From Alphaproteobacteria bacterium (GTDB lineage: Bacteria > Pseudomonadota > Alphaproteobacteria > Micavibrionales > UBA2020), in the NCBI GenBank assembly GCA_004297545.1, contig SCTB01000039.1:1-62570 (forward strand): a stretch of DNA of 62,570 bases, written 5' to 3'. Below the pieces are notes generated by a model. It saw nothing but the letters and a program-made list of their open reading frames with translations, ran no database searches and was not told the origin of the DNA. Both the position numbers and the translations under genes were made by a program. Shown one piece after another: positions 26,456-35,708 of this stretch. Each line of letters begins with the position of its first letter. Position 1 is the stretch's first letter.

Positions 26456-29400
26456 ATGCGTATCCTCGCCGTTGTCATCGTTATTCTGACGTTTGCCGCC
26501 CTTCCTGCGAAAGCCTTCGCGGAAGGGGCGGCGACGTCGGTGACGGTGATGCCTTTCGTGATGCTGGAAGGGGACGGCGACGCCTGGGTCGGCAAGGCGC
26601 TTTCCGATCTTGTGGCGCAGAAGCTCTCCGCAAGCGCCAAATTCGATGTGCTGGAGCGCGACAAGCTGCAGGCTTTCCTGAAGGAGATGGAATTGCAGAA
26701 GTCCGGCTTCGCCGATGCGGACGCCATAAAACGGCTGGGTGGTCTTGCGCAGGTGGATGCCGTCATCTACGGCAACTATACGCAGGATGGGAGCAACATA
26801 AAGTTGCATCTTCTGGAGATGGACATGAAAAGTCAGTCCATCATCCAGCAAGCCGAGGCGGACGGAAAGATCGACGACCTTGCCGCCGCGGCGGACGCGC
26901 TTGTCATGGATTTTCTCAAAAAGCAGGGAGCAACCTTAAGCGATGCCGAGGCGCGCGGCATTCATTTCCGTGCGACCGATTCCACGACGTCGCTGCAACA
27001 CTTCTACAGGGGTATGGATAACTACGACAACGGCAGGTACGAAGACGCCTATGGCGACTTCACGGCGGCGGCGAAGCAGGACAGCCGTTACCTCGATGCC
27101 CGGCTCTGGGGCGGGAAGATGCTTGAGTATCTCGACATGAACGACCAGGCTGTTCTTGCCTATACGAAACTGCATGCAGACGCGCCGGATGCCGTGGAGG
27201 GGCGCGACGCGCTGTTCTTTGCCGCAAAACTGTCTGAAGCCGCGAATCCGGACAAGGCCATTGAGCGTTACAAGGAGCTGGCGGCGCTGATGCCGAAAAT
27301 CCCGCACAGCCTCGAGGCCGATATGCGCCTGTCATTCCTCTACGAGAAGCAGGGCAAACCCGCGCTCGCTTACCATGCACTGCAGGACCTCAACGATTTC
27401 CGCGAACAGGTCGACAAACTGAAGGCGTCCTTCGAAGCAGGGCAGCAGCGGGAGGTGCGACGGCAGGCCTTTAACAGCATCAAGGACTTCATGCGCCTTC
27501 TCAGCCAGAACAGGGACGATTTATCCGATGATAACGAGGCGCTGCTGGGCGGCCTCGCGGATATCACTATGCGACAGTCGCGGTTTTTCCGCTGGGACAA
27601 TGCGCTCGGCCTTTACCGGGGCGCCGCGATGCGCATGGTCGCGCTCTATCGCGCCGCCGTGGCGGCAGAGCCGGAGTTAAAGGCGCCGCGCGGCACGTTC
27701 TATGTCGACCCGGAGCACCCGGTCATCGGCGATGCGAAATTCGGCGATGCGAAGTCGTTGTTCTTCAACGATACAAAGCAATACGGCGAATGGCAGGAAC
27801 GCTTTTATGCCGCCGTCGTCCCAAAAGGCTATACGGCGGAGGGCGTGACGCTGCGCGTGACGGGATATGTGCCGTCGCCGACAGCGACCACGGATTATAC
27901 CCTGCGCGTCTTTGGGTTCCCCCTCGGCAAAAATTTTTATAACAACTGGATCGGCGTGGTCTATGGCCAGACGGCGAATGTAACGACCCTGCAGAAAGAC
28001 ATCGCATTTCACGGCCGCAACCGCGATATCCTCGTCTTCCAGCTGATCGAGAACGCGGGCAAGATCAAGGACTGGCAGGTGGAATTCAAACTGCGGAAGG
28101 CTGAAGAACCGAAAGCGCAGCCAAAAGCTCAGGCTCCGGGTACTTTCCATGAAGGTCAGGAAATCGCCCGCCTGCATGTCGAGGAAGTCGACGCGGCCGG
28201 AACCTCCGATCCGCAGTATGTCGAACAATACGCGTCGAAAAAGCGGCTTGCCATCGTCGACCTCGGCAGCCGCGGCGCATGGGCGGTTGTTTCCCGGGGC
28301 GATCTTGGCACCGGCAAGACCGATCTCTGGGCCTCGCGCAGCAAGGATAGCGCTGACTGGCAGCCGCTGGCAATCATGTCCGTCAATTCGATGAGCCAGG
28401 ACTTTGCGCCGAAGCTTGTGCGGGCGGAGGACGGGGCGGCGCGCCTGTTCTGGATTTCAAACCGCCGCGGTCTTGGCTGGGAAATCTGGACCAGCGGGCT
28501 GTCGAAAGACGATACATGGTCGGAGCCCGCACGCGTGCCGCTCGACAAATTCATGACTACCGCCAGCGGCAGCCGCGCTGCCGCCGTCACCGACCTGCTC
28601 GATTTCGACGCGATACAGGACAAACAGGGCCGCTGGATTCTGGCGGTCTGCCCGCCGGGCGGCCGGGGCATTCGCCTTATCGCCTCCAGCGATCTTGAAA
28701 AGTGGGAGGTGCTGCCTGTCGTTGAAGAGGATCGCCGGTTCTTTGACCCGGCTTTTATGCAGGACGGCACGGCGACCTACTGGCTGGGCGCCATCGACGG
28801 CGATGCGCATTTCCGCCTGATGAAGTCTTTCGACCTCAAGGCATGGTCGCCGCATGACTACGAGCTTGGCAGCTATTCGCGCCACTGGTCGAGCGGGGGC
28901 AATGGAAACTACGGCTCCGTCGCGCAGGTGGCGGCATTCCCGCTGTCGATGTTCGACGTGCCCGGCAAGGGCATGACGCTGCTGTTTTCGGATACGATGA
29001 CGGGCCTGCAATATGCGACGTTCAATCCGGAACTGGAGCCGCCGTCGCCTGATCTTGTGCGCGACATATCGCTCGAGCCCTATGCCGCCGCGCGTTTCGG
29101 TCAGGATTATATCGCGGCGGCCTGGCAGGGGGATGACATCGTGCTCCGGAAATACCGCCGCTTCGCCTTCCCGCTGAATGCCATGAATACCGCCAGCGAT
29201 CCGCTTTATCACGAGACGGAGGAGGATGCCGGCGGCAATCGCTGGGACCGCCGCATCGCGCGCACGCGCTATGTCATGCCCGACGTGACGGCGGTGGGAG
29301 CGGCCCCCGACGGGCGCGCCTGGTGGGGCATCGAAACGGGCGTAATGGGGCTGAAGGGAAAGGACTTTTTCGTGTCCGACGTGTCGATGGGATTTTTCTA

Positions 29401-30130
29401 TCATCAGGTCACCGACATCGTGCCCTGCGGCGAGCGCATATGGTTCGCCGCGCGCAGGCTGGACAAGCCGGAACTGGGCGTCATGCTCAGCACCCGCCTT
29501 GAAAACGCCACAGAGAAATTTGCTCTCCCCGAAGCCGGGGGCCATGTGACGGCCATCAGCTGCGGTGGCGACACGCTTTATGTCGGCACCTCCGGCGGCG
29601 AATTCACGGCGATAAAGGGGGCGGAAACGCTTTACACGCTTCACTTTCCGGGCTCCTTCGCGACCGCCATCGCGGCGAGCGGTGATGCCGTCTGGGCCGG
29701 GACGCAGGCGGGCGGCCTCTTTCATCTTGTCGGCAAGGAAATGAAAGCGGAAGGATTCCAGAAGGAAGACGGCGCCGTTGCGGTCACCGGCCTTGCGATC
29801 GGCGCGAAGGGAGAGATATGGGTGGCGACGGACGGCGGCGGTCTGCGCCGGTTTGCCGACGGAAAATGGAAACAGTTCACGCCGGTTGACAAGTCATTCC
29901 CTTATTTCAGCCCCGGCAAGATCAAGGCGGATGCCGGCGGCGTATGGTTTATGCCTGGCCCCTATGAGGTTGCGCAGGGCATCGGGTATTTCGACGGCAC
30001 GATGGCCGCGCTTTTCGACCCGCCGAGCCATAATATCTTCGACCCGATTGATTTCGACGTTGCTTCCGACGGAAGCGTCTGGGTGGGTTCTGAGTCAAGC
30101 GGCATTTACCGGCTGGAAAGGAAACATTAA
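26456..30130 (+). CDS. Large exported multidomain protein: CsgG-like + TPR + two beta-propellers
   Basis: 1224 residues. A signal peptide (cleavage near AFAEG, 23) leads to a CsgG/FlgO-like domain (about 27-150: VTVMPFVMLEGDGDAWVGK, KFDVLERDKLQAFLKE, LAQVDAVIYGNYT). TPR-like helices follow at about 175-330 (HFYRGMDNYDNGRYEDAYGDF), then a beta-sandwich region (about 400-560). A sialidase/BNR-like propeller comes next (about 585-880, with SKDSADWQPL and SSDLEKWEVL blades), then a C-terminal propeller whose blades resemble two-component-regulator propellers (VWAGTQAGGLFHL, IWVATDGGGLRRF, VWVGSESSGIYRL). I know no characterised protein with this domain order. Nothing suggests enzymatic activity; recognition of a surface ligand or scaffold is possible. 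Confidence 0.7.
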   Translation: MRILAVVIVILTFAALPAKAFAEGAATSVTVMPFVMLEGDGDAWVGKALSDLVAQKLSASAKFDVLERDKLQAFLKEMELQKSGFADADAIKRLGGLAQVDAVIYGNYTQDGSNIKLHLLEMDMKSQSIIQQAEADGKIDDLAAAADALVMDFLKKQGATLSDAEARGIHFRATDSTTSLQHFYRGMDNYDNGRYEDAYGDFTAAAKQDSRYLDARLWGGKMLEYLDMNDQAVLAYTKLHADAPDAVEGRDALFFAAKLSEAANPDKAIERYKELAALMPKIPHSLEADMRLSFLYEKQGKPALAYHALQDLNDFREQVDKLKASFEAGQQREVRRQAFNSIKDFMRLLSQNRDDLSDDNEALLGGLADITMRQSRFFRWDNALGLYRGAAMRMVALYRAAVAAEPELKAPRGTFYVDPEHPVIGDAKFGDAKSLFFNDTKQYGEWQERFYAAVVPKGYTAEGVTLRVTGYVPSPTATTDYTLRVFGFPLGKNFYNNWIGVVYGQTANVTTLQKDIAFHGRNRDILVFQLIENAGKIKDWQVEFKLRKAEEPKAQPKAQAPGTFHEGQEIARLHVEEVDAAGTSDPQYVEQYASKKRLAIVDLGSRGAWAVVSRGDLGTGKTDLWASRSKDSADWQPLAIMSVNSMSQDFAPKLVRAEDGAARLFWISNRRGLGWEIWTSGLSKDDTWSEPARVPLDKFMTTASGSRAAAVTDLLDFDAIQDKQGRWILAVCPPGGRGIRLIASSDLEKWEVLPVVEEDRRFFDPAFMQDGTATYWLGAIDGDAHFRLMKSFDLKAWSPHDYELGSYSRHWSSGGNGNYGSVAQVAAFPLSMFDVPGKGMTLLFSDTMTGLQYATFNPELEPPSPDLVRDISLEPYAAARFGQDYIAAAWQGDDIVLRKYRRFAFPLNAMNTASDPLYHETEEDAGGNRWDRRIARTRYVMPDVTAVGAAPDGRAWWGIETGVMGLKGKDFFVSDVSMGFFYHQVTDIVPCGERIWFAARRLDKPELGVMLSTRLENATEKFALPEAGGHVTAISCGGDTLYVGTSGGEFTAIKGAETLYTLHFPGSFATAIAASGDAVWAGTQAGGLFHLVGKEMKAEGFQKEDGAVAVTGLAIGAKGEIWVATDGGGLRRFADGKWKQFTPVDKSFPYFSPGKIKADAGGVWFMPGPYEVAQGIGYFDGTMAALFDPPSHNIFDPIDFDVASDGSVWVGSESSGIYRLERKH

Positions 30131-30628
30131 ATGGACAGAAAGACGCTTATTCCCCTTGTTATTCTCGCGCTCTTCGGCTTTGGCGGGGGCGTTTTCTCCG
30201 ATCAGTTTCTCAGGCCCGCCGCCGCCGCGACGGAGCAGCACAGGATGAACGGCATGCTGGGCTTTTTCGATGAGAACCGGGAGCGCATGGACATGGGGGT
30301 CTACAACGGCCAGGCGCAGCAGAATATTTACGGCGCCGACGGCAAGCTGCGCCTGCAGTTTGGCACCTATGCGGGTGAGGTCCGCGAGAACGAGAAGGGC
30401 CTGCCCAGTTTCACGCTCTACGATAACGACGGCAAGCTGAAAATGGTGTTGCGCCTTGACGGGCCGAACCAGGGGCCTCTCATCATCATGAAAGACAATA
30501 CCGGTACCAACCGCATGATCATGGGGCTCGATATCTGGGACAAGGCGGAGGAACCTTTCCTGGTCACCTGGGACAAGGACGGCAAGCAGCATGATATCGT
30601 GGGCAACTTCGTGATGAAGCCGTTATAG
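30131..30628 (+). CDS. Membrane-anchored beta-repeat protein, unknown function
   Basis: 165 residues starting directly after the previous stop (no intervening base). An N-terminal hydrophobic helix (about 6-22) is an uncleaved anchor or signal. The rest is a repeated beta motif of the form x-Y/W-D-x-D-G-K-x-R/K-hydrophobic (YGADGKLRLQFGTY, YDNDGKLKMVLRLDG, KDNTGTNRMIMGLD, WDKDGKQHDIVG), probably stacked short beta-hairpins in the periplasm. Function unknown; it is co-translated with the 1224-residue protein. Confidence 0.6.
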   Translation: MDRKTLIPLVILALFGFGGGVFSDQFLRPAAAATEQHRMNGMLGFFDENRERMDMGVYNGQAQQNIYGADGKLRLQFGTYAGEVRENEKGLPSFTLYDNDGKLKMVLRLDGPNQGPLIIMKDNTGTNRMIMGLDIWDKAEEPFLVTWDKDGKQHDIVGNFVMKPL

Positions 30629-30629
30629 G

Positions 30630-31397
30630 ATGGGGAAGATGAGGGCTTATATATTCATGCTGGCGGCGCTGACATGCTTCCTGTCCGGGGCAGGGCATGC
30701 GGCCGATATGCGGCCGAAAATTGCCATCCTTCCCTTCGACAACAGCCTCGATAAAAAGTTCCGTGGGCTCGGCGAGGGAATGCCCGATATCCTCACGGCC
30801 TGCTTTACGGCTGAAAATGTGCCGGCGGACATTCTCGATCGCGGCGCTCTGCCGGCTATCGGCGCGGAGCAGACCATCAATTTTGACCCATCGAAGTTCA
30901 GGAAGCTGGAAGGAGTGACGCATCTGCTGCGCGGCAGTCTCGCGCCGCAGGACACGGGCATTATCGTCACGTTGATGCTCTATGACCTTGCTTCGACGAA
31001 GCTGGTCGCCAGCGCCTCCGCCGGCGGCGGACTCGCGGATATTCCGGCCACTGCCTGCACCGGCGCGCGTCAGCTGGGGGAGAAACTGCCGGCACTTGCC
31101 GCCGTCACCGCACCTGAAACGGGGATGGATAATGTACAGGCTGAACAAAGCCGCCTGATGATCGAGGGTCTCGGCTTTTACTACAACGGCGCCTATGAAA
31201 AAGCCTTCCCGCCCTTCATGAAGCTGATGCGCGCCGATCCCGCGAATGCCGCGGCCGTTTACTGGCTTGCCAAAAGCTATGCCGGCGCGGGGATGGACGA
31301 TCAGGCGAAGATCGAGTTTGAGCGTTTTGTGAAGGACTTTCCCAAAGACCCGCGCGTTGCGGAGGTGAAAGATATCCTCAAGCCGAAGAAGGAATAA
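30630..31397 (+). CDS. CsgG/TolB-N-like exported protein with TPR-like C-terminus
   Basis: 255 residues with a signal peptide (AYIFMLAALTCFLSGAGHAA). The domain RPKIAILPFDNSLDKKFRGLGEGMPDILT, then VPADILDRGALPAI, then GVTHLLRGSL, then VTLMLYDLASTKLVAS is the third CsgG/TolB-N-like copy in this operon. The C-terminal 80 residues form TPR-type helices (GFYYNGAYEKAFPPFMKL, AVYWLAKSYAGAGMDDQAK). An ATG nine bases downstream (30639) is an alternative start. The combination of an ALP-type domain and TPRs repeats, in short form, the start of the 1224-residue neighbour. Confidence 0.65.
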   Translation: MGKMRAYIFMLAALTCFLSGAGHAADMRPKIAILPFDNSLDKKFRGLGEGMPDILTACFTAENVPADILDRGALPAIGAEQTINFDPSKFRKLEGVTHLLRGSLAPQDTGIIVTLMLYDLASTKLVASASAGGGLADIPATACTGARQLGEKLPALAAVTAPETGMDNVQAEQSRLMIEGLGFYYNGAYEKAFPPFMKLMRADPANAAAVYWLAKSYAGAGMDDQAKIEFERFVKDFPKDPRVAEVKDILKPKKE

Positions 31398-31401
31398 CCC
31401 G

Positions 31402-32085
31402 ATGATGAAAAAGTCTGCCGTCATTGCGATTCTTTTGATTGCCTGGGCAGGTGTCATGTTCCTGAAAGCGGGCGCCGTTTCCGCCGTCGAGCAGGGCAAG
31501 GTCACGCTGGCGAACGGCAAGACGGTTTCATGGCCGCCGCAAAAGGGACAGCCTTATCCGGAAATAGAGCTCGTGGACCGCACGGGAAAGATCGTGAAGC
31601 TGGCGGATTTCAAGGGAAAGATTATTGTCGTCGAGCCCGTCGGCATGACCTGCCCGGCCTGCAATGCCTTTTCGGGCGGCGCCGAGAAGGGCGGTTTCAA
31701 AAACACATCGGTGCAGGGCGGCACGGATTCCATCGAAAAATATTTCCCGCAGTACACGGGCGGCGTGTCACTGCACGACAAGCGCATCGTTTTCGTCCAG
31801 CTACTGCTTTACAACCTGCAGATGCAGGGCCCCACGCAGGAAGATGCGCAGTTCTGGGCGGAGCATTTCGGCATGGACAAGCATGAAAACACCTATGTGC
31901 TGGCGGGCGGCAAGGAGTTGATCGGGCCGGGGAGCTATAACATGATCCCGGGTTTCCAACTGATCGACAAGGATTTCATCCTGCGCAGCGACGCGACGGG
32001 CGATAATCCGAAAGAAAGCATCTGGGAAAGCCTGCTGCCGATGGTGCCCAAGGTTCTGAAGGAGATGGACAATGAAACGCATTGA
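31402..32085 (+). CDS. Thioredoxin-like (redoxin) periplasmic protein with CPAC motif
   Basis: 227 residues. An N-terminal signal anchor (about 5-27) precedes a thioredoxin fold: YPEIELVDRTGKIVKLADFKGKIIVVEPVGMTCPACNAF, with the redox pair Cys84-Cys87. The fold ends with YNMIPGFQLIDKDFILRSDATG. An insertion of about 40 residues follows the active-site helix. It probably reduces or oxidises disulfides of exported partners in the same operon, of which the 259-residue protein has four Cys. Its last 14 bases overlap the next gene. Confidence 0.75.
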   Translation: MMKKSAVIAILLIAWAGVMFLKAGAVSAVEQGKVTLANGKTVSWPPQKGQPYPEIELVDRTGKIVKLADFKGKIIVVEPVGMTCPACNAFSGGAEKGGFKNTSVQGGTDSIEKYFPQYTGGVSLHDKRIVFVQLLLYNLQMQGPTQEDAQFWAEHFGMDKHENTYVLAGGKELIGPGSYNMIPGFQLIDKDFILRSDATGDNPKESIWESLLPMVPKVLKEMDNETH

Positions 32086-32632
32086 GTTTTTTGCAGTACT
32101 CGTTGTCCTCGCAGCGCTGCCGTTTTCCCAAGCCTGGTCCGATAAAATGGTCGAGTCGCCGCTCAAGCAGGCCATGACAGTTGACGAGGCCTATAAGGCC
32201 ATCCCCCATAACAAGACGCGGTTCGATGCGTCTGCCGCGGGTATGGTTCAGGAGGAGAAGGCATTTCTCGACACATTCTTTGAACTCTCCGACCTCGCCG
32301 TCGCCGAGCGCGTGGGGACGCAAATCTCCCTGTCGTCCGGAAAGCCGACCGCCGCGAATTACGACGTGATTCTCCGCCGTCTTCAGTCCCTGAATGTTCC
32401 GCCGAAACTGGCGGAGGCGCATCGTCTTGTGACGGAAGCCGTGAAGGAACAGCGGGAGTACTTGGATGCCCTGAAAGGGGGAGGCGCTTTCGATGCAAAC
32501 GCGCCGCTTGTGGAAAGCTCCCACCAGAAGCTCGTGCAGGCCTATAACGAGCTGATGCGCCTGTACCCTTCCGAAAACACGCATAACAAGCAGGCCTTTT
32601 TTGATCACCTCTGCGCATTGGACTTCAAGTAG
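32072..32632 (+). CDS. Exported helical protein, unknown function
   Basis: 186 residues, ATG inside the end of the redoxin gene (14-base overlap). Signal peptide EFFAVLVVLAALPFSQAWS. The mature protein is mostly alpha-helical (KAFLDTFFELSDLAVAERV, EAHRLVTEAVKEQREYLDAL), suggestive of a small helical bundle. It is the last gene of the ECF-led operon. No family recognised. Confidence 0.6.
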   Translation: MKRIEFFAVLVVLAALPFSQAWSDKMVESPLKQAMTVDEAYKAIPHNKTRFDASAAGMVQEEKAFLDTFFELSDLAVAERVGTQISLSSGKPTAANYDVILRRLQSLNVPPKLAEAHRLVTEAVKEQREYLDALKGGGAFDANAPLVESSHQKLVQAYNELMRLYPSENTHNKQAFFDHLCALDFK

Positions 32633-32709
32633 AAATATGAAAACCTTTCCGCAATTCCCCTGCGCCCCAAATATATTTAAAGTGGGGCGAAAGGAATGAC
32701 GTATCGGAC

Positions 32710-35121
32710 GTGGCGGATATTGTAAAAAGCAACGGTGGCGGACCGGAACCGGACGCGCAACGCAACAATAGCGCTCTGAAGACGGCAGGCGCCTGCGCCG
32801 CGGTAGCAGCCGCCTATTTTGCGGCGGCGCGCCTCGGGCTTTCTTTCGCATTCGGCGCCGAGCAGGTCACCGCCGTCTGGCCGCCCAGCGGCATCGCGCT
32901 TGCCGCGCTCATCATGCTGGGCGCGCGCGTCTGGCCCGGCGTTCTGGCGGGCGCCTATTTTGCAAACATTCTCGCGAATGAACCTGCGGCGGTGGCTGTT
33001 TTCATCTCCATCGGCAATACGCTGGAAGCCGTCGCGGGTGCCTGGATGCTGCGCCGCTTCGCCGCTTTCGACCGGGGCTTTCCGAGACAAAAGGACGTTC
33101 TGGCGCTCGTCCTTTTTTCCGCCGAGATCAGCACGGCCATCGCCGCCACCATCGGCGTGGCAGCGCTATGCCTCGGGAAAGTGCAGCCGTGGGGGGATGC
33201 GGCGCAGCTGTGGCTGCTCTGGTGGCTTGGCGACGCCGCCGGCATCATCATCGTCGCGCCGCTGTTTCTCATCTGGGCCGGCAAACCGGTGGCGATGCCC
33301 TTCCGGCCGGGCCAGACGATCGCCGAAGGATTCATGATGCTGACCTGCCTGGTGGCGGCCTGTGTGGCGGCGCTTGCGCTGGGCGTCGTACCCGGCATCG
33401 CCGTATTTCCGTTTGTCGTCTGGGCTGCTCTGCGTTTCGGCCCGTATGGAACGACGCTGGTGACGCTCATCGCGGCAGGGATACTTATGACCGGCACCAT
33501 TCATGGCGCAGGCCTGTTTGCCGGGCACAGCCTGAATACAAGCCTTATGCAGCTGCAGGCCTTTATGGCGGTCGTCGGCGTGACGGGTCTTTCGCTGGGC
33601 ACCGCGATTTCCGCGCGGAACGAGGCGGAGCAGCGCCTGCAGGAAAGCAAGGAGCGCATCGAGCTTATCGTCGATCACGCCATGGACGCCATCGTCGCCA
33701 TCGACCGGGACGGCATCATCACCGAATGGAACGCCCAGGCCGAATCCCTGTTCGGCTGGCTCCGGCGGGAGGCGCTCGGCAAGAAGATGGCGGAACTCAT
33801 CATTCCGCCCTCCCATCGCGAAGCGCATGACCGGGGCTTCAAAAACTTTCTTGCGGGAGGAGCGCCGCGCATCCTGAATACGCGGGTGGAAATGGCGGGG
33901 CTGGACCGCCACCGCAACCACATCCCGATAGAGCTGACGGTGACCTCCCAGACGGTGCGCGGAAAGGTCTACTTCACCGCGTTTATCCGAGATATCAGCG
34001 GCGTACGCGAAGCGCAGGTCGCCAAAAGCCACCTGGCGGCGATCGTGGAATCTTCGGACGACGGCATCATCAGCGAGGACTTAAGCGGCGTTATCACGTT
34101 CTGGAACCGCGGTGCGGAGCGCATTTTCGGCTATGCGCCGCATGAGGCCGTCGGGCGGAACATCAATATGATCATTCCGGCGGAGCGCGCCGATGAGGAG
34201 CCCCATATTCTCAGCCAGATACGGGCCGGCTCTCCCATCGACCATTTCGAGACGGTGCGCGTGGACAAGCAAGGCCGCCCTATCGACGTGTCGATTTCGG
34301 TTTCCCCGCTGCACGATGAAACAGGCAGGGTTACGGGAGCATCCAAGATCCTGCGAGACGTGAGTCACCGCAAAATGGCCGAGACGCAGCTGCTGCACTA
34401 CATGCGCGATCTCGAGCGCAGCAACCAGGAACTGGATGAGTTTGCCCATATCGCCTCGCATGACCTGCGTGAGCCCCTGCGCGGCCTGACAATCCAGTCG
34501 GAAATCCTGGCGGAAGAATACCGGGACAAGCTTGGCAAGGAGGGCGCGCAGCGACTTGAACGCCTGAGCACGCTGTGCAGGCGGATGGACGGCATCATCA
34601 AGGATCTGCTGCATTATGCGCGGCTCGGCGGCGGCGAGTTCGCCATTCAGGAAGCGGACATGAACGAGATCGTGCGCGACGTCCGGCAGACGATGGAAAC
34701 CTACCTGAAGGACCAGAATGCGGAAGTCGTCGTGCCGAAGCCCTTGCCTTCGATCGCCTGCGACAAGGCGCGGGTGACCGAAGTGATGCGCAATCTTATC
34801 ACCAACGGCGTGCGCCATAACGACAAAAAGAAGAAGCGCATTGAGGTGGGGTTCATCGGCCACATGGCGGCGCCGCATGGGCAGGAGAAGAATGTTTTTT
34901 ACGTCCGCGATAACGGCCGCGGCGTCGCCCGGGAGAATTATGACGAGATTTTCGGCATTTTCCGCCGGATCCCGCACAAAGGCGACAAGGGAGAACAGGG
35001 GTCGGGCGTGGGGCTGACCTTCGTCAAAAAGATCATCCAGCGGCATGGCGGCAATATCTGGCTCGATTCAACGGTGGGCGAAGGCGCCACGTTCTATTTC
35101 ACGCTCAACAGCATCCGGTGA
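32710..35121 (+). CDS. MASE1-PAS-PAS sensor histidine kinase
   Basis: 803 residues, GTG start. An N-terminal MASE1 integral membrane sensor (about 25-305, around eight TM helices; typical VTAVWPPSGIALAAL and LWLLWWLGDAAGIIIVAP). Two PAS domains follow (about 315-435: MDAIVAIDRDGIITEWN; 445-565: DDGIISEDLSGVITFWNRGAERIFGY). HisKA carries the phospho-acceptor in HIASHDLREPLR (His584), and the HATPase has NLITNGVRHND, RDNGRGV and GSGVGLTFVKK. There is no receiver domain. It is followed convergently by three stand-alone receivers, plausible phospho-acceptors. Confidence 0.92.
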   Translation: MADIVKSNGGGPEPDAQRNNSALKTAGACAAVAAAYFAAARLGLSFAFGAEQVTAVWPPSGIALAALIMLGARVWPGVLAGAYFANILANEPAAVAVFISIGNTLEAVAGAWMLRRFAAFDRGFPRQKDVLALVLFSAEISTAIAATIGVAALCLGKVQPWGDAAQLWLLWWLGDAAGIIIVAPLFLIWAGKPVAMPFRPGQTIAEGFMMLTCLVAACVAALALGVVPGIAVFPFVVWAALRFGPYGTTLVTLIAAGILMTGTIHGAGLFAGHSLNTSLMQLQAFMAVVGVTGLSLGTAISARNEAEQRLQESKERIELIVDHAMDAIVAIDRDGIITEWNAQAESLFGWLRREALGKKMAELIIPPSHREAHDRGFKNFLAGGAPRILNTRVEMAGLDRHRNHIPIELTVTSQTVRGKVYFTAFIRDISGVREAQVAKSHLAAIVESSDDGIISEDLSGVITFWNRGAERIFGYAPHEAVGRNINMIIPAERADEEPHILSQIRAGSPIDHFETVRVDKQGRPIDVSISVSPLHDETGRVTGASKILRDVSHRKMAETQLLHYMRDLERSNQELDEFAHIASHDLREPLRGLTIQSEILAEEYRDKLGKEGAQRLERLSTLCRRMDGIIKDLLHYARLGGGEFAIQEADMNEIVRDVRQTMETYLKDQNAEVVVPKPLPSIACDKARVTEVMRNLITNGVRHNDKKKKRIEVGFIGHMAAPHGQEKNVFYVRDNGRGVARENYDEIFGIFRRIPHKGDKGEQGSGVGLTFVKKIIQRHGGNIWLDSTVGEGATFYFTLNSIR

Positions 35122-35135
35122 TCAGGGGCCAGCCG

Positions 35136-35672
35136 TTAAAGACCAGTAAGGGGCGGCGTGACAGGCCAGCTCCAGCCGGTGAACATGACCTCATGAATGC
35201 GGTCCAGATGCAGCGGCTTGTTGACGTAGGCGTTCGCCTTCAGCTTGAAGGCGGCGGCGGCCGTCTGGTTCGACATGTCCCCCGTCACCATGACGACGGG
35301 AATGTCCGACGTCAGCGGGTTCTCCTTCAGCCGTTTCAGTATTTCCATGCCGTCGGTTCCCGGAAGCTTGACGTCCAGCAATATCAGGGTCGGAATGTGG
35401 TGGATGAGCGTTCCGCTGTAATAGCCCTCGTGCACGAAGTGCCGCAACATGCGGTCGCCGCTGTCGAACCAGTGCACGTTATGCACGAAGGGCGAGCGTT
35501 GCAGCGTCTGCAGGATGATATTCCGGTCCATGCTGTCGTCCTCGACGAGGAAGACCGTGAACTTCGTCTGGTCCGGTTTTTTGCCGTAGCGGTCGATAAA
35601 CGGATCTTTCGCGGGCTTTGACGTTACGCCCGCATCGCCGGCGATATCACCGGCATGTGAAATGACAATCAT
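35136..35672 (-). CDS. Single-domain response regulator (Rcp1-like receiver)
   Basis: 178 residues with a 38-residue N-terminal extension before the receiver. Canonical acidic pair in FLVEDDSMDR, phospho-Asp in ILLDVKLPGTDG, Thr in VMVTGD and Lys in VNKPL; no output domain. The C-terminal FTGWSWPVTPP is shared in form with the neighbouring receiver (SRGWQWPTREM), so the two are recent relatives. It is the third of three minus-strand receiver genes with gaps of 36 and 19 bases, probably one transcript. Confidence 0.88.
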   Translation of the reverse strand: MIVISHAGDIAGDAGVTSKPAKDPFIDRYGKKPDQTKFTVFLVEDDSMDRNIILQTLQRSPFVHNVHWFDSGDRMLRHFVHEGYYSGTLIHHIPTLILLDVKLPGTDGMEILKRLKENPLTSDIPVVMVTGDMSNQTAAAAFKLKANAYVNKPLHLDRIHEVMFTGWSWPVTPPLTGL

Positions 35673-35708
35673 TGTCGTCCCCCTGACTCCCCGGTTATCC
35701 TGTGCCTT

